The notes below the pieces were generated by a model. It did no database searches and was not told where the DNA came from. It was given only the letters and a program-made list of their open reading frames with translations. A stretch of 64,000 bases of DNA from Anisus vortex (taxonomy: Eukaryota; Mollusca; Gastropoda; Planorbidae): positions 56,982,358 to 57,046,357 of the forward strand of contig OX421494.1 of NCBI GenBank assembly GCA_949126835.1, read 5' to 3'. The first letter of the stretch is position 1, and each line of letters begins with the position of its first letter. A program made the position numbers and the translations under genes. Shown one piece after another: positions 23,909-34,800 of the stretch.

Positions 23909-24850
23909 AAAGACTATAATAAGATGGAACGTTGTGTAGTGCTTTCCGTGCGCAACCAATCACGCTGTCCTAAACGTGCTTTTTTTTTTCACGCTGTATA
24001 CAACTCTTGATTTTAATCTTAATTTGAGTTCTAATCTTATGTATTATCTTATCTTATACATTACAGACGCTCCTTCTATAAAGAAGATTATTTTGTTCTA
24101 CGCTCATCCGTGGTCCGAGTCTAGTCTTGCATTTTTATTAATGTTTTAAATAATGTTAAGTTACTGGTTTTCCTGGTCTGTTCAGGCAACCCATTCCATG
24201 CCCGAATGCCACTCGGGAAGAAATAAGAGTACTTACAGACGCTCATTCTATAAATGCATTCTTCCACAATTCTAAATGAAAAGTAATGAAACGACGAAAT
24301 TTAACAAATGAAAACATTTACTTTTACAAATGCATTATATACAAGTTTTAATTCACCTTTAATATTCCTTTAAATTCTCTGACAACAACTGGCAAATGGC
24401 GATAGCCATAGTTTATAGTTCTGATAAAATCAGTGTGAATTACTAAACCGGATAGGCTAAGTCTATAAGTCCAAGTGTGATCGTAAATTCCGAAACAGAA
24501 AATTTCGAGTCATCAAATAGCAGAAATATTAAAGCAAAGAATAGAATAAGATGGACCGCTTAGGCCTACTCTATTTTTAGAACTTGTGAGTGTATGTTAT
24601 TTTTTTCCCGTGCTCATCAAATAGGCCTAACGCTGTTTTAAATGACTTCTACGCTCCAACGTTTGCCTAAATGTTTCCGCTGTATACAACTTTCGATGTT
24701 AATTTAAAAACAAAATTTGAGAAAATCATAGCGATTCAATAAAACTGAAGTGCGCAGTATAAAAGGCAATTGGAAATTCCGAAAATAAATAATTCGAGTC
24801 ATCAAATAGCAGAAATATCAAAACAAGCGATCCATCTTATTATAGTCTTT
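23909..24850. mobile_element. Inverted-repeat MITE pair (composite)
   Basis: A perfect 20-bp inverted repeat bounds the region: aaagactataataagatgga at 23909-23928 and its complement at 24831-24850. Inside, a second terminus (aataagatggaccgctt, about 24546) pairs with aagcgatccatcttatt, outlining a roughly 305-bp MITE (24546-24842). The blocks cgctgtatacaact (23993 and 24679) and gagtcatcaaatagcagaaa (about 24509 and 24797) each occur twice. I read it as two related MITE copies, the left one invaded by a LINE tail. Confidence 0.6.
24049..24237 (-). pseudogene. LINE 3' tail inside the MITE pair
   Basis: The minus-strand tail (cttatacattacagacgctc and ggcaacccattccatgcccg) matches the LINE ends at 17985 and 23425. 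It interrupts the left MITE copy. Confidence 0.6.
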
Positions 24851-25994
24851 AATAAAATACATATTTTATTTTCGGGGGCAAATAATTGATAAGCCAGTTA
24901 GAAAAATACGTGAGTCGGTAAATCTCTGATAGTTCTGGTATAATGACGTCATGATAGTGAGTTCTGGTATCATGACGTCATGAAGTTACGTTTTGTTTGT
25001 TTTTTGTTGTCGTTTGTTTTATTCACGGGGGGGGGGGGGGGCAGCAATCAGAGGCATGGAGTGGGATATACAATTATCCTGTTAATCCCCATGTTAACAA
25101 TGTGTAAGAAAATAATAAAAAAAAAACTCTCTGTTTAAGCCTCGATATGTGACAGACTCCTACAAAACCTCAACAATGTTATGACGTATTTGTAAAGTCA
25201 TTTAATGAGCTATTCACACGGCAAACCGTGAATTCTAGTTCTACGTTTTCTATCAGCACGCTTTAGTTAGGTAAAAGTATCCTTATTAAACATGGGGAAA
25301 TCTAATTTCTTTAAAAGGAACTAAGTTGCGTCCCTTTCACTAAACTATTTTTTTCTTTATTCTCACAAACGGGGGATAACCTATATCAGGGGTAACCTTT
25401 TGGTAATAGTGTTCCGAATTCCAAGGTAGGATTTCTAACCCATTCAGCGCGCCTACAGCCTAAAAGTCATCCTGCTTTTTTTTTCTTGAAATAGAGATTT
25501 GAAATTCCTTTTTTTAGGAGGGGGGGGGGGGCCTTCCGTGTGCCATAGAAGATAGCTCTGCCTGACAAATCGTGCCATAGGTTGCCGATCCCCCACCCAT
25601 TTTCACCCCAACACATTTTCATGACATCATCTATGAACGACCCCAGACTCCGGTAAAACTAAAATGTTTTAAATGGAAGAACTACTTACCTTATTAATCA
25701 CACCAATGTTCATCCCATTGCAAGAAATGGCAAATATAATCATTGCAACTTATGCAAGAAATTGTCCTTTTGTCGTTCTCGTCATGACTGTGAAATAGTC
25801 CTGTGTGAGTATGTATCATGTGGAAGAAAGATAAACCCACAGTCTTAGATTTATTTTATTCAGTCTTCAAGTAACGAATTATTTCATAATGTAAAGTTTG
25901 GGCTAAGTGTAACAATACATTGTTAGTACAAATACTCAAATAATGTTTTCGAGAAATTCTTATTGTTATTGAATTTTTTGTTTTCTTCTCTGAC

Positions 25995-26110
25995 AATAAC
26001 CCAGCGTGCACATCACGTCGAATCCACGGGGAAAAAAAGTGGTTTCTAGGTGTTTTCGTGGATTCACGTCTATTCCTCGTCGATACGACGTGGTGTGCCC
26101 GGTGGGAAAT
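25995..26110. mobile_element. Foldback-like element remnant
   Basis: The blocks gcacatcacgtcgaatccacg and, inverted, cgtggattcacg plus cgacgtggtgtgcccggtgg form an imperfect fold-back typical of short inverted-repeat elements. No TSD was resolved. Confidence 0.35.
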
Positions 26111-26199
26111 AACAGTCAGTTACACCCATACTTATTAAATATTACAAATATGTCTGGCACTATTTATGAACAGTTACTCTCTTCATTCGCTTTACATTA

Positions 26200-26930
26200 A
26201 CCCTAACAATTTTAAAATAAATATTTTTAAAAAATTTTTTAATAGAGAACTTAAATGGTCAATATTGTCCGCCAGTTTAAATAATCTCTCTTTTTCTCTG
26301 GATGTATATAATATATATATATAGGTCAGTGATAGATAGATAGATTGTTAGATAGATAAGATATATATATACTTATTGATAAATAGATAGATTGGTTGAT
26401 TGATACAGAGATAGCCCGATATATAAATAAACAGATACTTGATTGACAAAGATATACATTGTATTAAGAATTATGGATAATAAGTATTTATTTATTTGTT
26501 AATTGATGATATAGGTTGATAAATTGTTCATTAAATTATCATAATCAATTTAAATAAAATATCACCTACCCGGAAAATTTTTACTTTATTCACAATAAAA
26601 CATTTTGTAATCAACTTACTTAAACATGGAACAGAAATGGCGCCCTACGAAATGTTTACTCAATGTTAAATCTCTAAATCTTTCATTCATATAATGTCTA
26701 ACTGACTCCCTAGTGAAAGTCCAATTACAACACAGCCAATCCTAGCCTACTGGTATTGATTGGTCCAAACCTTAAACAAAGGAAACAATAGGCTGAATTT
26801 TTTCCCTATCAATAATTCGATAATTCACTCGAAACTCGTTCCATTAGATTAAATCGATGAACTTGCTTCATGTTGGCAAGCCATTCAGTAGCATGTTGGG
26901 CTTTTTTCTTTTTAAAACATATTATATTTG
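26200..26930. other. No recognisable gene
   Basis: This stretch holds AT-rich DNA with an imperfect gata/taga microsatellite at about 26330-26420 and otherwise nothing recognisable. Confidence 0.5.
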
Positions 26931-26934
26931 TATA

Positions 26935-27003
26935 ACTGGGTGTGGTTAGCAGACTACTGGGTTACCAATATAGGATGGAAGCCGGTTCGAATCCCGTCCC
27001 AAT
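26935..27003 (+). mobile_element. tRNA-like SINE head
   Basis: The segment has an A-box-like tgtggttagcagactactg and a B-box ggttcgaatcccgtccc with tRNA-like spacing. No CCA-ready acceptor stem pairs, so it is more likely a SINE promoter remnant than a tRNA gene. Confidence 0.4.
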
Positions 27004-27122
27004 TACAGCCATTAAGTTATTGATGATCTGATGAGTATCATTATTATTTCAATCTGGTTTAGGCCACATTTTAATTCCAGATGCCACCACTGTGGAGATA
27101 AGGAGTTTGGAACATTTCCCTC

Positions 27123-28195
27123 GTGTTTACAATCAACTCTCTGTGTTTACAATCAACTCTCTGTGTTTACAATCAACTCTCTGTGTTTACAATCAACTCT
27201 CTGTGTTTACAATCAACTCTCTGTGTTTACAATCAACTCTCTGTGTTTACAATCAACTCTCTGTGTTTACAATCAACTCTCCGTGTTTACAATCAACTCT
27301 CTGTGTTTACAATCAACTCTCTGTGTTTACAATCAACTCTCTGTGTTTACAATCAACTCTCTGTGTTTACAATCAACTCTCTGTGTTAACAAACAACTCT
27401 CTGTGTTTACAATCAACTCTCTGTGTTTACAATCAACTCTCTGTGTTTACAATCAACTCTTTGTGTTTACAATCAACTCTCTGTGTTTACAATCAACTCT
27501 CTGTGTTTACAATCAACTCTCTGTGTTTACAATCAACTCTCTGTGTTTACAATCAACCAACTCTATGTGTTTACAATCAACTCTCTGTGTTTACAATCAA
27601 CTCTCTGTGTTTACAATCAACTCTCTGTGTTTACAATCAACTCTCTGTGTTTACAATCAACTCTTTGTGTTTACAATCAACTCTCTGTGTTTACAATCAA
27701 CTCTCTGTGTTTACAATCAACTCTCTGTGTTTACAATCAACCAACTCTCTGTGTTTACAATCAACCAACTCTATGTGTTTACAATCAACTCTCTGTGTTT
27801 ACAATCAACTCTCTGTGTTTACAATCAACTCTCTGTGTTTACAATCAACTCTCTGTGTTTACAATCAACTCTCTGTGTTTACAATCAACTCTCTGTGTTT
27901 ACAATCAACTCTCTGTGTTTACAATCAACTCTCTGTGTTTACAATCAACTCTCTGTGTTTACAATCAACTCTCTGTGTTTACAATCAACTCTCTGTGTTT
28001 ACAATCAACTCTCTGTGTTTACAATCAACTCTCTGTGTTTACAATCAACTCTCTGTGTTTACAATCAACTCGTTGTGTTTACAATCAACTCTCTGTGTTT
28101 ACAATCAACTCTCTGTGTTTACAATCAACTCTCTGTGTTTACAATCAACTCTCTGTGTTTACAATCAACTCTCTCTGTTTACAATCAACTCTCTG
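27123..28195. repeat. 20-bp tandem array, about 53 copies
   Basis: The unit tctgtgtttacaatcaactc is repeated over 1.07 kb. Three copies carry a 4-bp insertion (aaccaactc near 27556, 27740 and 27764). Because 20 is not a multiple of 3 and no frame hits a stop, all three plus frames stay open, producing long artefactual reading frames. SINE-1 follows immediately. Confidence 0.97.
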
Positions 28196-28204
28196 GTCGA
28201 AATG

Positions 28205-28472
28205 ACGCATGGTGGTCGAACGGCAGCGCGTTCGAATGGCGTACCGAAGGTCCTGGGTTAGAATCCTGGTGAAGGCTAGGATTTTTTCTTGGCGCTTGAG
28301 GGTGTCCCTGGGTCTACCTAGCTCTGATGGGTACCTGACTTAAGTTGGGGGTAAAGTAAAGACGGCTGAACCTTGTGCTGACCACACAATTTCCTAGCAT
28401 GCCGTGGCCACACAAACTGGTGAACGCTGCTTCCCATGGATCAATTTAGTCCGTCGGGATACTTGACTTACT
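28205..28472 (+). mobile_element. SINE-1, nearly full length
   Basis: The tRNA-like head (gtggtcgaacggcagcgcg; B-box-like gggttagaatcctgg) is followed by the conserved gagggtgtccctgggtctac and the tail (aactggtgaacgctgcttcc, atcaatttagtccgtcggg). Confidence 0.85.
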
Positions 28473-28639
28473 TTCTAGTCTAAGGTGAGACGATTCTAGG
28501 AACCCATCTTTCATTGATTCCTTCAGAAACTTTATCTCGCTATTCCCCTAATTCAAAGTAAATGTTCAGTGCTTTAAGGACCAGTAATGCTGTACACTCT
28601 GGTATTAAGTTGTAACAGCTTTGGTTTAAGTTTAAAGGA

Positions 28640-28900
28640 TTGCTAGCCTGGATGTGTGCTAACCACACAATCCCCTTGCTGTAGAGTGGTTAATTAGGTC
28701 GGTGAACTATATCGAGCTGATTCATTTTTAGCTGGGGGGGGGAGGTAACTTAAATGCCAAGGTTGTGGTGAACATAGTCAAATCAATAATTTTGTTGAGC
28801 GTCAGGCGTGAGAAGAGTGTGTGGACATATACGTTTTTTTTTGCTGGGGATCGTGCTGACCACACAATTTCCTAGTATGCCTACCTGATTTCTACCGTTG
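28640..28900 (+). mobile_element. SINE-1 internal fragments
   Basis: Two short matches to the SINE-1 middle occur: gctaaccacacaatccccttg near 28658 and gctgaccacacaatttccta near 28855. Both are decayed. Confidence 0.4.
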
Positions 28901-29014
28901 TAAAGGACAACATGTCGTGGATCAGTTAATGTGTGGAGATCGTAGACTCTGGCATTACATCAATTGTTTATGAGTTCTATCTCTGTGTGTTGCCTGCGTA
29001 AGCTAATGAGGCAT

Positions 29015-29390
29015 GTTTGTGTGTGTGTGTGTTTGTGTGTGTGTGAGAGAGAGAGAGAAAGACATGGACGATACCATTTTTATGTCAAATCTTTCTATCT
29101 TTAATGGCAATGAGTTCGTGGGCGATTTTGTGTAGTGAGAGAAAGTGAGAGAAAATGAAAACGAGAGAGAGAGAGAAAGAAAATCATAGAGAGAAAAAAG
29201 AGACAAAAGAGAAAGTGAAAGAGAGACACAGATATATGGAGTGAATAAAATAGAGAGAAAGGGAGAAAGAGAGAGTGAGCGGATAGAGAGAGGGTGAAAA
29301 TAGAGAGAAAGAGATGGAGAAAAGGAGAAAGAAAGAGATAGAAAGAGAGGGAGGAAGAGAGAGAAATAGAGAGAGAGAAGTGGAAAAAAT
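29015..29390. repeat. (GT)n and long purine-rich GA tract
   Basis: A (GT)n run is followed by some 350 bp of imperfect gagaga/gaaaga. The opposite-strand Ser/Leu/Phe-rich reading frames are low-complexity artefacts. Confidence 0.9.
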
Positions 29391-29548
29391 GGTCAACCGT
29401 CATGCTACTGAAGAAGGACATGCACCACCGTATGTGCGCTTATATTCACATCGCCAGAAGGCTCTATCTAAAAAAAAAATGATGCACCTTTATCCGGCGA
29501 AGTATGTGCTGTCCTTACATTAAATTCAGATCAAAGCAATCCAGATAA

Positions 29549-30073
29549 CGAAATTTTTCTTTGAAGAATTTCGACAGCCGCGTAGAGCCTTTTACTTACC
29601 CGCTGTTTTTTTCTAAAGGGAGATTAGGCTTCTCTGTTGACATGCCTTTAAAAACGCCTTATGCGAGCCGACAGCACCTTACACGCTTTGAAATGGCCCA
29701 GTACCGTATTGCTTTTTCACCCCATCTTACCAAAAACCTACATTCTCAAGCTGACTGTGTGGTTCCTGATATGCGAGAAATTAAATTCAATGCCCTGTAT
29801 TTTGGAGGCCGGCTTTTTCATCAGTATCTGGTGAATACATACGTTCGAGCGGAAGGTGATCGTACTCAGTGGATCAAGAACAATCAAAAGAAGATACATG
29901 CTGACAAATACATAAGAATCACCCGTTTTCTTCAAGATCTGGCAGAAAAGAAGAATGCTGATGTTGGTGAAATTATTATTCTACACTCATCGTTTCCATG
30001 CTCAAATAGAGACTATCTCGAATACTTTGAAGATGCTATGGCTATTGTTCGCCGTTATGGTCTGCAATTTTGA
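29549..30073 (+). pseudogene. Helitron Rep/helicase fragment (Helitron_like_N domain)
   Basis: About 174 residues match the Helitron-like N-terminal domain of rolling-circle transposases: EPFTYPLFFSKGRLGF, then LTRFEMAQYRIAF, ALYFGGRLFHQYLVNTYVRA, TQWIKNNQKKIHADKYI and the hallmark DAMAIVRRYG just before a stop. The Rep catalytic motifs and helicase that should follow are missing, so this is a truncated remnant. There is no clear Met start. Upstream, 29392-29523 may be related but is in another frame. Confidence 0.75.
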
Positions 30074-30920
30074 TTAGTCATAAAGAATCTCATTGAAGAT
30101 GGAGTTGTTCTACTAACTACAGCTTATCAATCGGCATTTATTAAATGATATCACCAAGTAATTTTTTCTTTTGAAAGCCATTAAAGCAGATTACAATAAA
30201 TATTGTAATGAAAAAGAAAAGAGATGACTACAAAATACATTTGTAGGCATATACCTGATTAAATATAGCCTACTCCCTGTAAATAGTAAATTATATGCAT
30301 GTATCTTATGGTTTACAATTTCTCTATTGTTTTAAAGATGTTTAATGTTAAAGATATGCATCAAATATTCTAACAATATTATTAATTTCACCCTATAAAG
30401 ACCTATCTCAGATCGGTCACCCCGATATTTGTTATTATGTATGAAAAATAAATAAGAAACACTAAAAAACCATTTACCGAGAGTGCAAGTAATTGTGTTT
30501 GTTTTAAATATATTAACTCAAATAAATAAAACTTAACAGTAAAAAGATAATAATTAATGCCAAATATAATTAAACAAGCCACTTAAAATAAAAGGTTACT
30601 CATTTACAGATTAGACGATATTATATATTCGTTGATTCTACTACATATTGGCTGAAAAATGGTTCAGTAAAAAAGTGGCCGACTATTTATAATGTTAATA
30701 TAATATACATAGATAAAATTGGTTTAAAAAAAATATTGGCTAAAAAAAATTGAACAAATTCATTAGCTCTCGGTGTAAATAAATGCAGTTTAATAAATAA
30801 ATAACATTAAAATTATTATTAACATATTAATGAAAAATAGTACAAAAATCTCTTCAGATATAAAATATGTGCACGTGTATTTCAATGCTATTACAGCAAG
30901 GTACAATTTTTATTTCTATG
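30074..30920. other. No recognisable gene
   Basis: This stretch is very AT-rich DNA with many short A/T runs. No exon or element ends were identified. Confidence 0.5.
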
Positions 30921-30926
30921 GTAACA

Positions 30927-31142
30927 CTTGATGCTTACATTAAACTTGATGCTTACATTAAACTTGATGCTTACATTAAACTTGATGCTTACATTAAACT
31001 TGATGCTTACATTAAACTTGATGCTTACATTAAACTTGATGCTTACATTAAACTTGATGCTTACATTAAACTTGATGCTTACATTAAACTTGATGCTTAC
31101 ATTAAACTTGATGCTTACATTAAACTTGATGCTTACATTACA
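30927..31142. repeat. 18-bp tandem array, 12 copies
   Basis: The unit acttgatgcttacattaa is repeated perfectly 12 times. The 18-bp period keeps frames open on both strands. Confidence 0.96.
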
Positions 31143-31369
31143 TTTACACAATGTCCAAACGAGCAGGTGCATAACACATGTACATGTACAAATATTCATC
31201 TTTTCACTCAAACTTTCATTAGAGACTTTAAATTCAGACTGCATTTCATCTTATGTATAAATTCATATCTGTATTTCTATAATTAATTAAAAAAATATTT
31301 TGTAAGTACTTTCAAGTACTTTGTAAGTACTGTTAAGCTTGATTTAACTAATGCCAACAGCATTAAAGT

Positions 31370-31805
31370 GCAATACCAACAGTACACAACTAACTGCCAA
31401 GTTTGGTTTAACTAATGCCAACAGCATAAGATAAGAATAAGAATGGGCATTTCTTATAGCGCTTCTATGCATGTTATAAAATTAGCATGCTCAGTGCGCT
31501 TTTGGTGTGATTTGCAGTGGCAGATGTATTAGCCAAAGAGAAAGATCTTTAAGTTCTTTTTAAAAGATACAAAAGCATAAAAGTGCAATACCAACAGTAT
31601 ACCACTAACTGCCAAGTTTGGTTTAACTAATGCCAACAGCATAAAAGTGCAATGCCAACCAGATGCCACTAACTGCCAAGTTTGGTTTAACTAATGCCAA
31701 CAGCATAAAAGTGCAATACCAACAGGATGCCACTAACTGCCAAGTTTGGTTTAACTAATGCCAACAGCATAAAAGCGCAATGCCAACAGGATGCCACTAA
31801 CAGAT
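31370..31805. repeat. About 64-bp tandem array interrupted by a SINE-like insert
   Basis: Units contain gccaagtttggtttaactaa, tgccaacagcataaaagtgc and aacaggatgccactaac. About five units occur; one is split by the insert at 31436-31575. Confidence 0.9.
31436..31575 (+). mobile_element. tatagcgct-family element inside the 64-bp array
   Basis: The insert carries ttcttatagcgcttctatgc and gctcagtgcgcttttggtg. It is flanked by agcataa on both sides, consistent with a short target duplication of the array unit. Confidence 0.6.
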
Positions 31806-31872
31806 CTTGTTAAGAAATAAATAAATCTCTCTTCCACAACCACCACTGTCTGATTGGCTGAAAATGTTTTTT

Positions 31873-34800
31873 TTATTTGGTATCATCCAATGGAAGTGTT
31901 CCAAAACCAACTTGAAATGGTCGTCTGCTGTCTGCAAGACTTTTACCTGAAACCTGGAAAAGCAAAAAATGGAAAACACTAAGATGATATTTTTTGTAAA
32001 ACACGTAATATAATTTTACTGTATCATTGATTTGAGTAAACCTATCTCATGTACTAATTTATTTTGTGTAATCTGATACTCAGTTATGAACTTATAAATG
32101 ATCTTATATTTATCAAACATAATATTATAAATTCTCTTATATTTATCAAACATAATATTATGAATTATCTCTTTTTTATCAAACATAATATTATAAATTA
32201 TCTTATATTTATCAAACATAATATTATGAATTATCTTATATTTATCAAATATAATATTATTAATTATCTTATATTTATCAAACATAATATTATGAATTAT
32301 CTTATATTTATCAAACATAATATTATTAATTATCTTATATTTATCAAATATAATATTATAAATTATCTTATATTTATCAAACATAATATTATAAATTATC
32401 TTATATTTATCAAACATAATATTATGAATTATCTCTTATTATCAAACATAATATTATAAATTATCTTATATTTATCAAACATAATATTATGAATTATCTT
32501 ATATTTATCAAACATAATATTATAAATTATCTTATATTTATCAAACATAATATTATAAATTATCTTATATTTATCAAACATAATATTATAAATTATCTTA
32601 TATTTATCAAAATAATATTATAAATTATCTTATATTTATCAAAATAATATTATAAATTATCTTATATTTATCAAACATAATATTATGACTAAATAAATTG
32701 AAAAGTATGGCGCACTGTATCCTGTGGTTTGAATCATGGTGCAGGCTAGGATTTGTTTACCGGGATTGGAGGCTGTCCCTGAGTCTCTGGTGCATAAAGT
32801 AAAGGCGACTGTGCATAGTACTGGCAACACAATCACCTAGTATGCCGTGGCCACAGAAACTGATGAACACTGCTTCATCGGCCGCATGGATCAATTTGGT
32901 CCGACGGGAAACGTTTCAGAGTAAGCATCTGTATGAGAACATTTATTTTTGGACCCAAAAGATTAGATCTAGTAAGACAGTGTTTTTCAGATTCCAGGGC
33001 CATGTCATTGTATGGGATTCTGTAACCAACTTAATGTTCAACCACTTTTACAAGTAGCCTACCCAGATGTTCAGAGTCAGAAGAAACCAATTTAGACCCA
33101 CGAAATAAGGAATTGAGCCAAAACCTAATGGAAAGGACGTTCAATCATCTTCCACTAGACCACTAGACCTCTATATGCCATGTGTGCAACTATGTGGGAA
33201 TTAGTTACATTACAAAACGACAATATCAACTTTTAGAAGCACAAAATGGCACACACATAACAGTAGCCTGTACATTGCAGTATTGTTACACAAATTGCAC
33301 TTATATCGAATACATTGATCCCTGCAATTCTAGTTGTATTCATGGTCATGTTACATGAGAAGTGTTAATAATAACGATGGCCTATAAATATAGTCTTGTC
33401 ACCAGGGCCGTTTTTAGGATTGTGGGGGCCCTGTTCCCAAAAGCCAATTTTATGTGGGGGCCCCCTCGTGGACTCGACCCTTCCAGTGCCAGTTAACAAT
33501 GTGGTTTCCCATTCACAGTATTTGTTCATTGTGCGCTTCTACAACTGCACTATTCTAATTGCCGAAAGAAAAGACTACACATGTTATTTTGGAATGTGTG
33601 GGGGCCCCTTTTGTGTGGGGGACCCTGTTCCATAGGAACATGTGGAACATGCCTAAATACTCCACTGCTTGTCACACACCCCTTGCTAATGCTTTCTGGA
33701 AATGGGTGTGAACTAATAAAAGGATTCTAATTTTTAATTGCATAATTTAACAAACTGAAATAAACTAAACCCTAACTATCACACATTAAACTACAAAACA
33801 ATGTTTCCATGAAACGGTCAAAGTTTTGATAGTCATTTAACTTTGTGACTGGGTGTAAAATAAAAATGACAGAATGAAGAATGGCAATATTTACCTTTTG
33901 TTGAAGTTTGCTGTAACATTCTTCCAATCAAAGTGTATTTATTCTTTTCTTGACATTCAACTTTCTCTGCAGTTTCTGGACATTTTGATTTAAACATCTG
34001 ATTTCAAACTCTTGTTCGATAATCTAAACAAATATGTAAACTTGATTTTTGGAAATCCAATTCTTTGTATAATAAATAGATTAGTCAACCGCTGTTTTGT
34101 CAACCGCTGTTTTGTCAACTGCTGTTTTGAAGTAAGTCAATTTATGTTCTATATTGATTCTTAAGTACTTGTTAATCCAGTTCTAATTTTCTTTTTAACT
34201 TGAAAGCTATTATAAATTACTTTTTTTTAAAGTACTATTAAGTTTAATACCATTTTAAAGTAGTCCCATACCCTAATTTTGAATGTATCATTCTAAAATT
34301 ATTTTGCTATACTATCAATGACATTTTTACTCTAATTCTATTTTGAAAGGTGAAGTAAAAAAAATAGTCCTTGAAGCAAGTGAAACAACTTTGACAAGTT
34401 TTCATGGCCAGAACATACAAGAGGATTTTATGGACAGAATAATTAATTATTGTCCAGGAACCTTTCTTTCTTTCCAACTTATATCAAATAGATACATCAG
34501 TGTTACTTAGACTGAAAGACAAACTCCACAACTGGGACTAGCCTTGGCATTAACCAAAATTATACCCGGTAGCTTTAATGCAGACCTATTAGTGCACACT
34601 GCTGCTAGGTCACGGTGCCCTGTTAACTATTGTTTAAAAGTACTTGTCACTGGTATTCTTGACTTGTGACATATTTGATTTGACGTTATTTGACATACTA
34701 TTATTATTATACCATTTTGAGTGCGTGTGCATTCACAAAATGAATCGAGGAAGGCGAGTTTCTGGCAAGCGATTTAATATGTAGTTATATAATACAACAC

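Noticed and set aside
25685..25760. Candidate minus-strand first exon of the cadherin (hydrophobic peptide before a gtaagt donor)
   Set aside because: The donor phase is wrong for the exon at 10157 (it would require a stop codon directly before the junction).
26935..27003. Functional tRNA gene
   Set aside because: A- and B-box-like motifs exist but arms do not pair into a full cloverleaf with an acceptor stem; similar heads belong to SINEs in this window.
27031..28272. Long open reading frames (up to 413 codons) over the 20-bp repeat
   Set aside because: They are pure consequences of a stop-free tandem unit whose length is not a multiple of three; no splice sites or non-repeat coding sequence support them.
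33895..34023. In-frame TGA in a coiled-coil exon (possible selenocysteine or pseudogene)
   Set aside because: Moving the acceptor to 33998 and the next one to 31947 gives a fully open, phase-consistent reading frame, so the TGA is only an artefact of a wrong splice choice.
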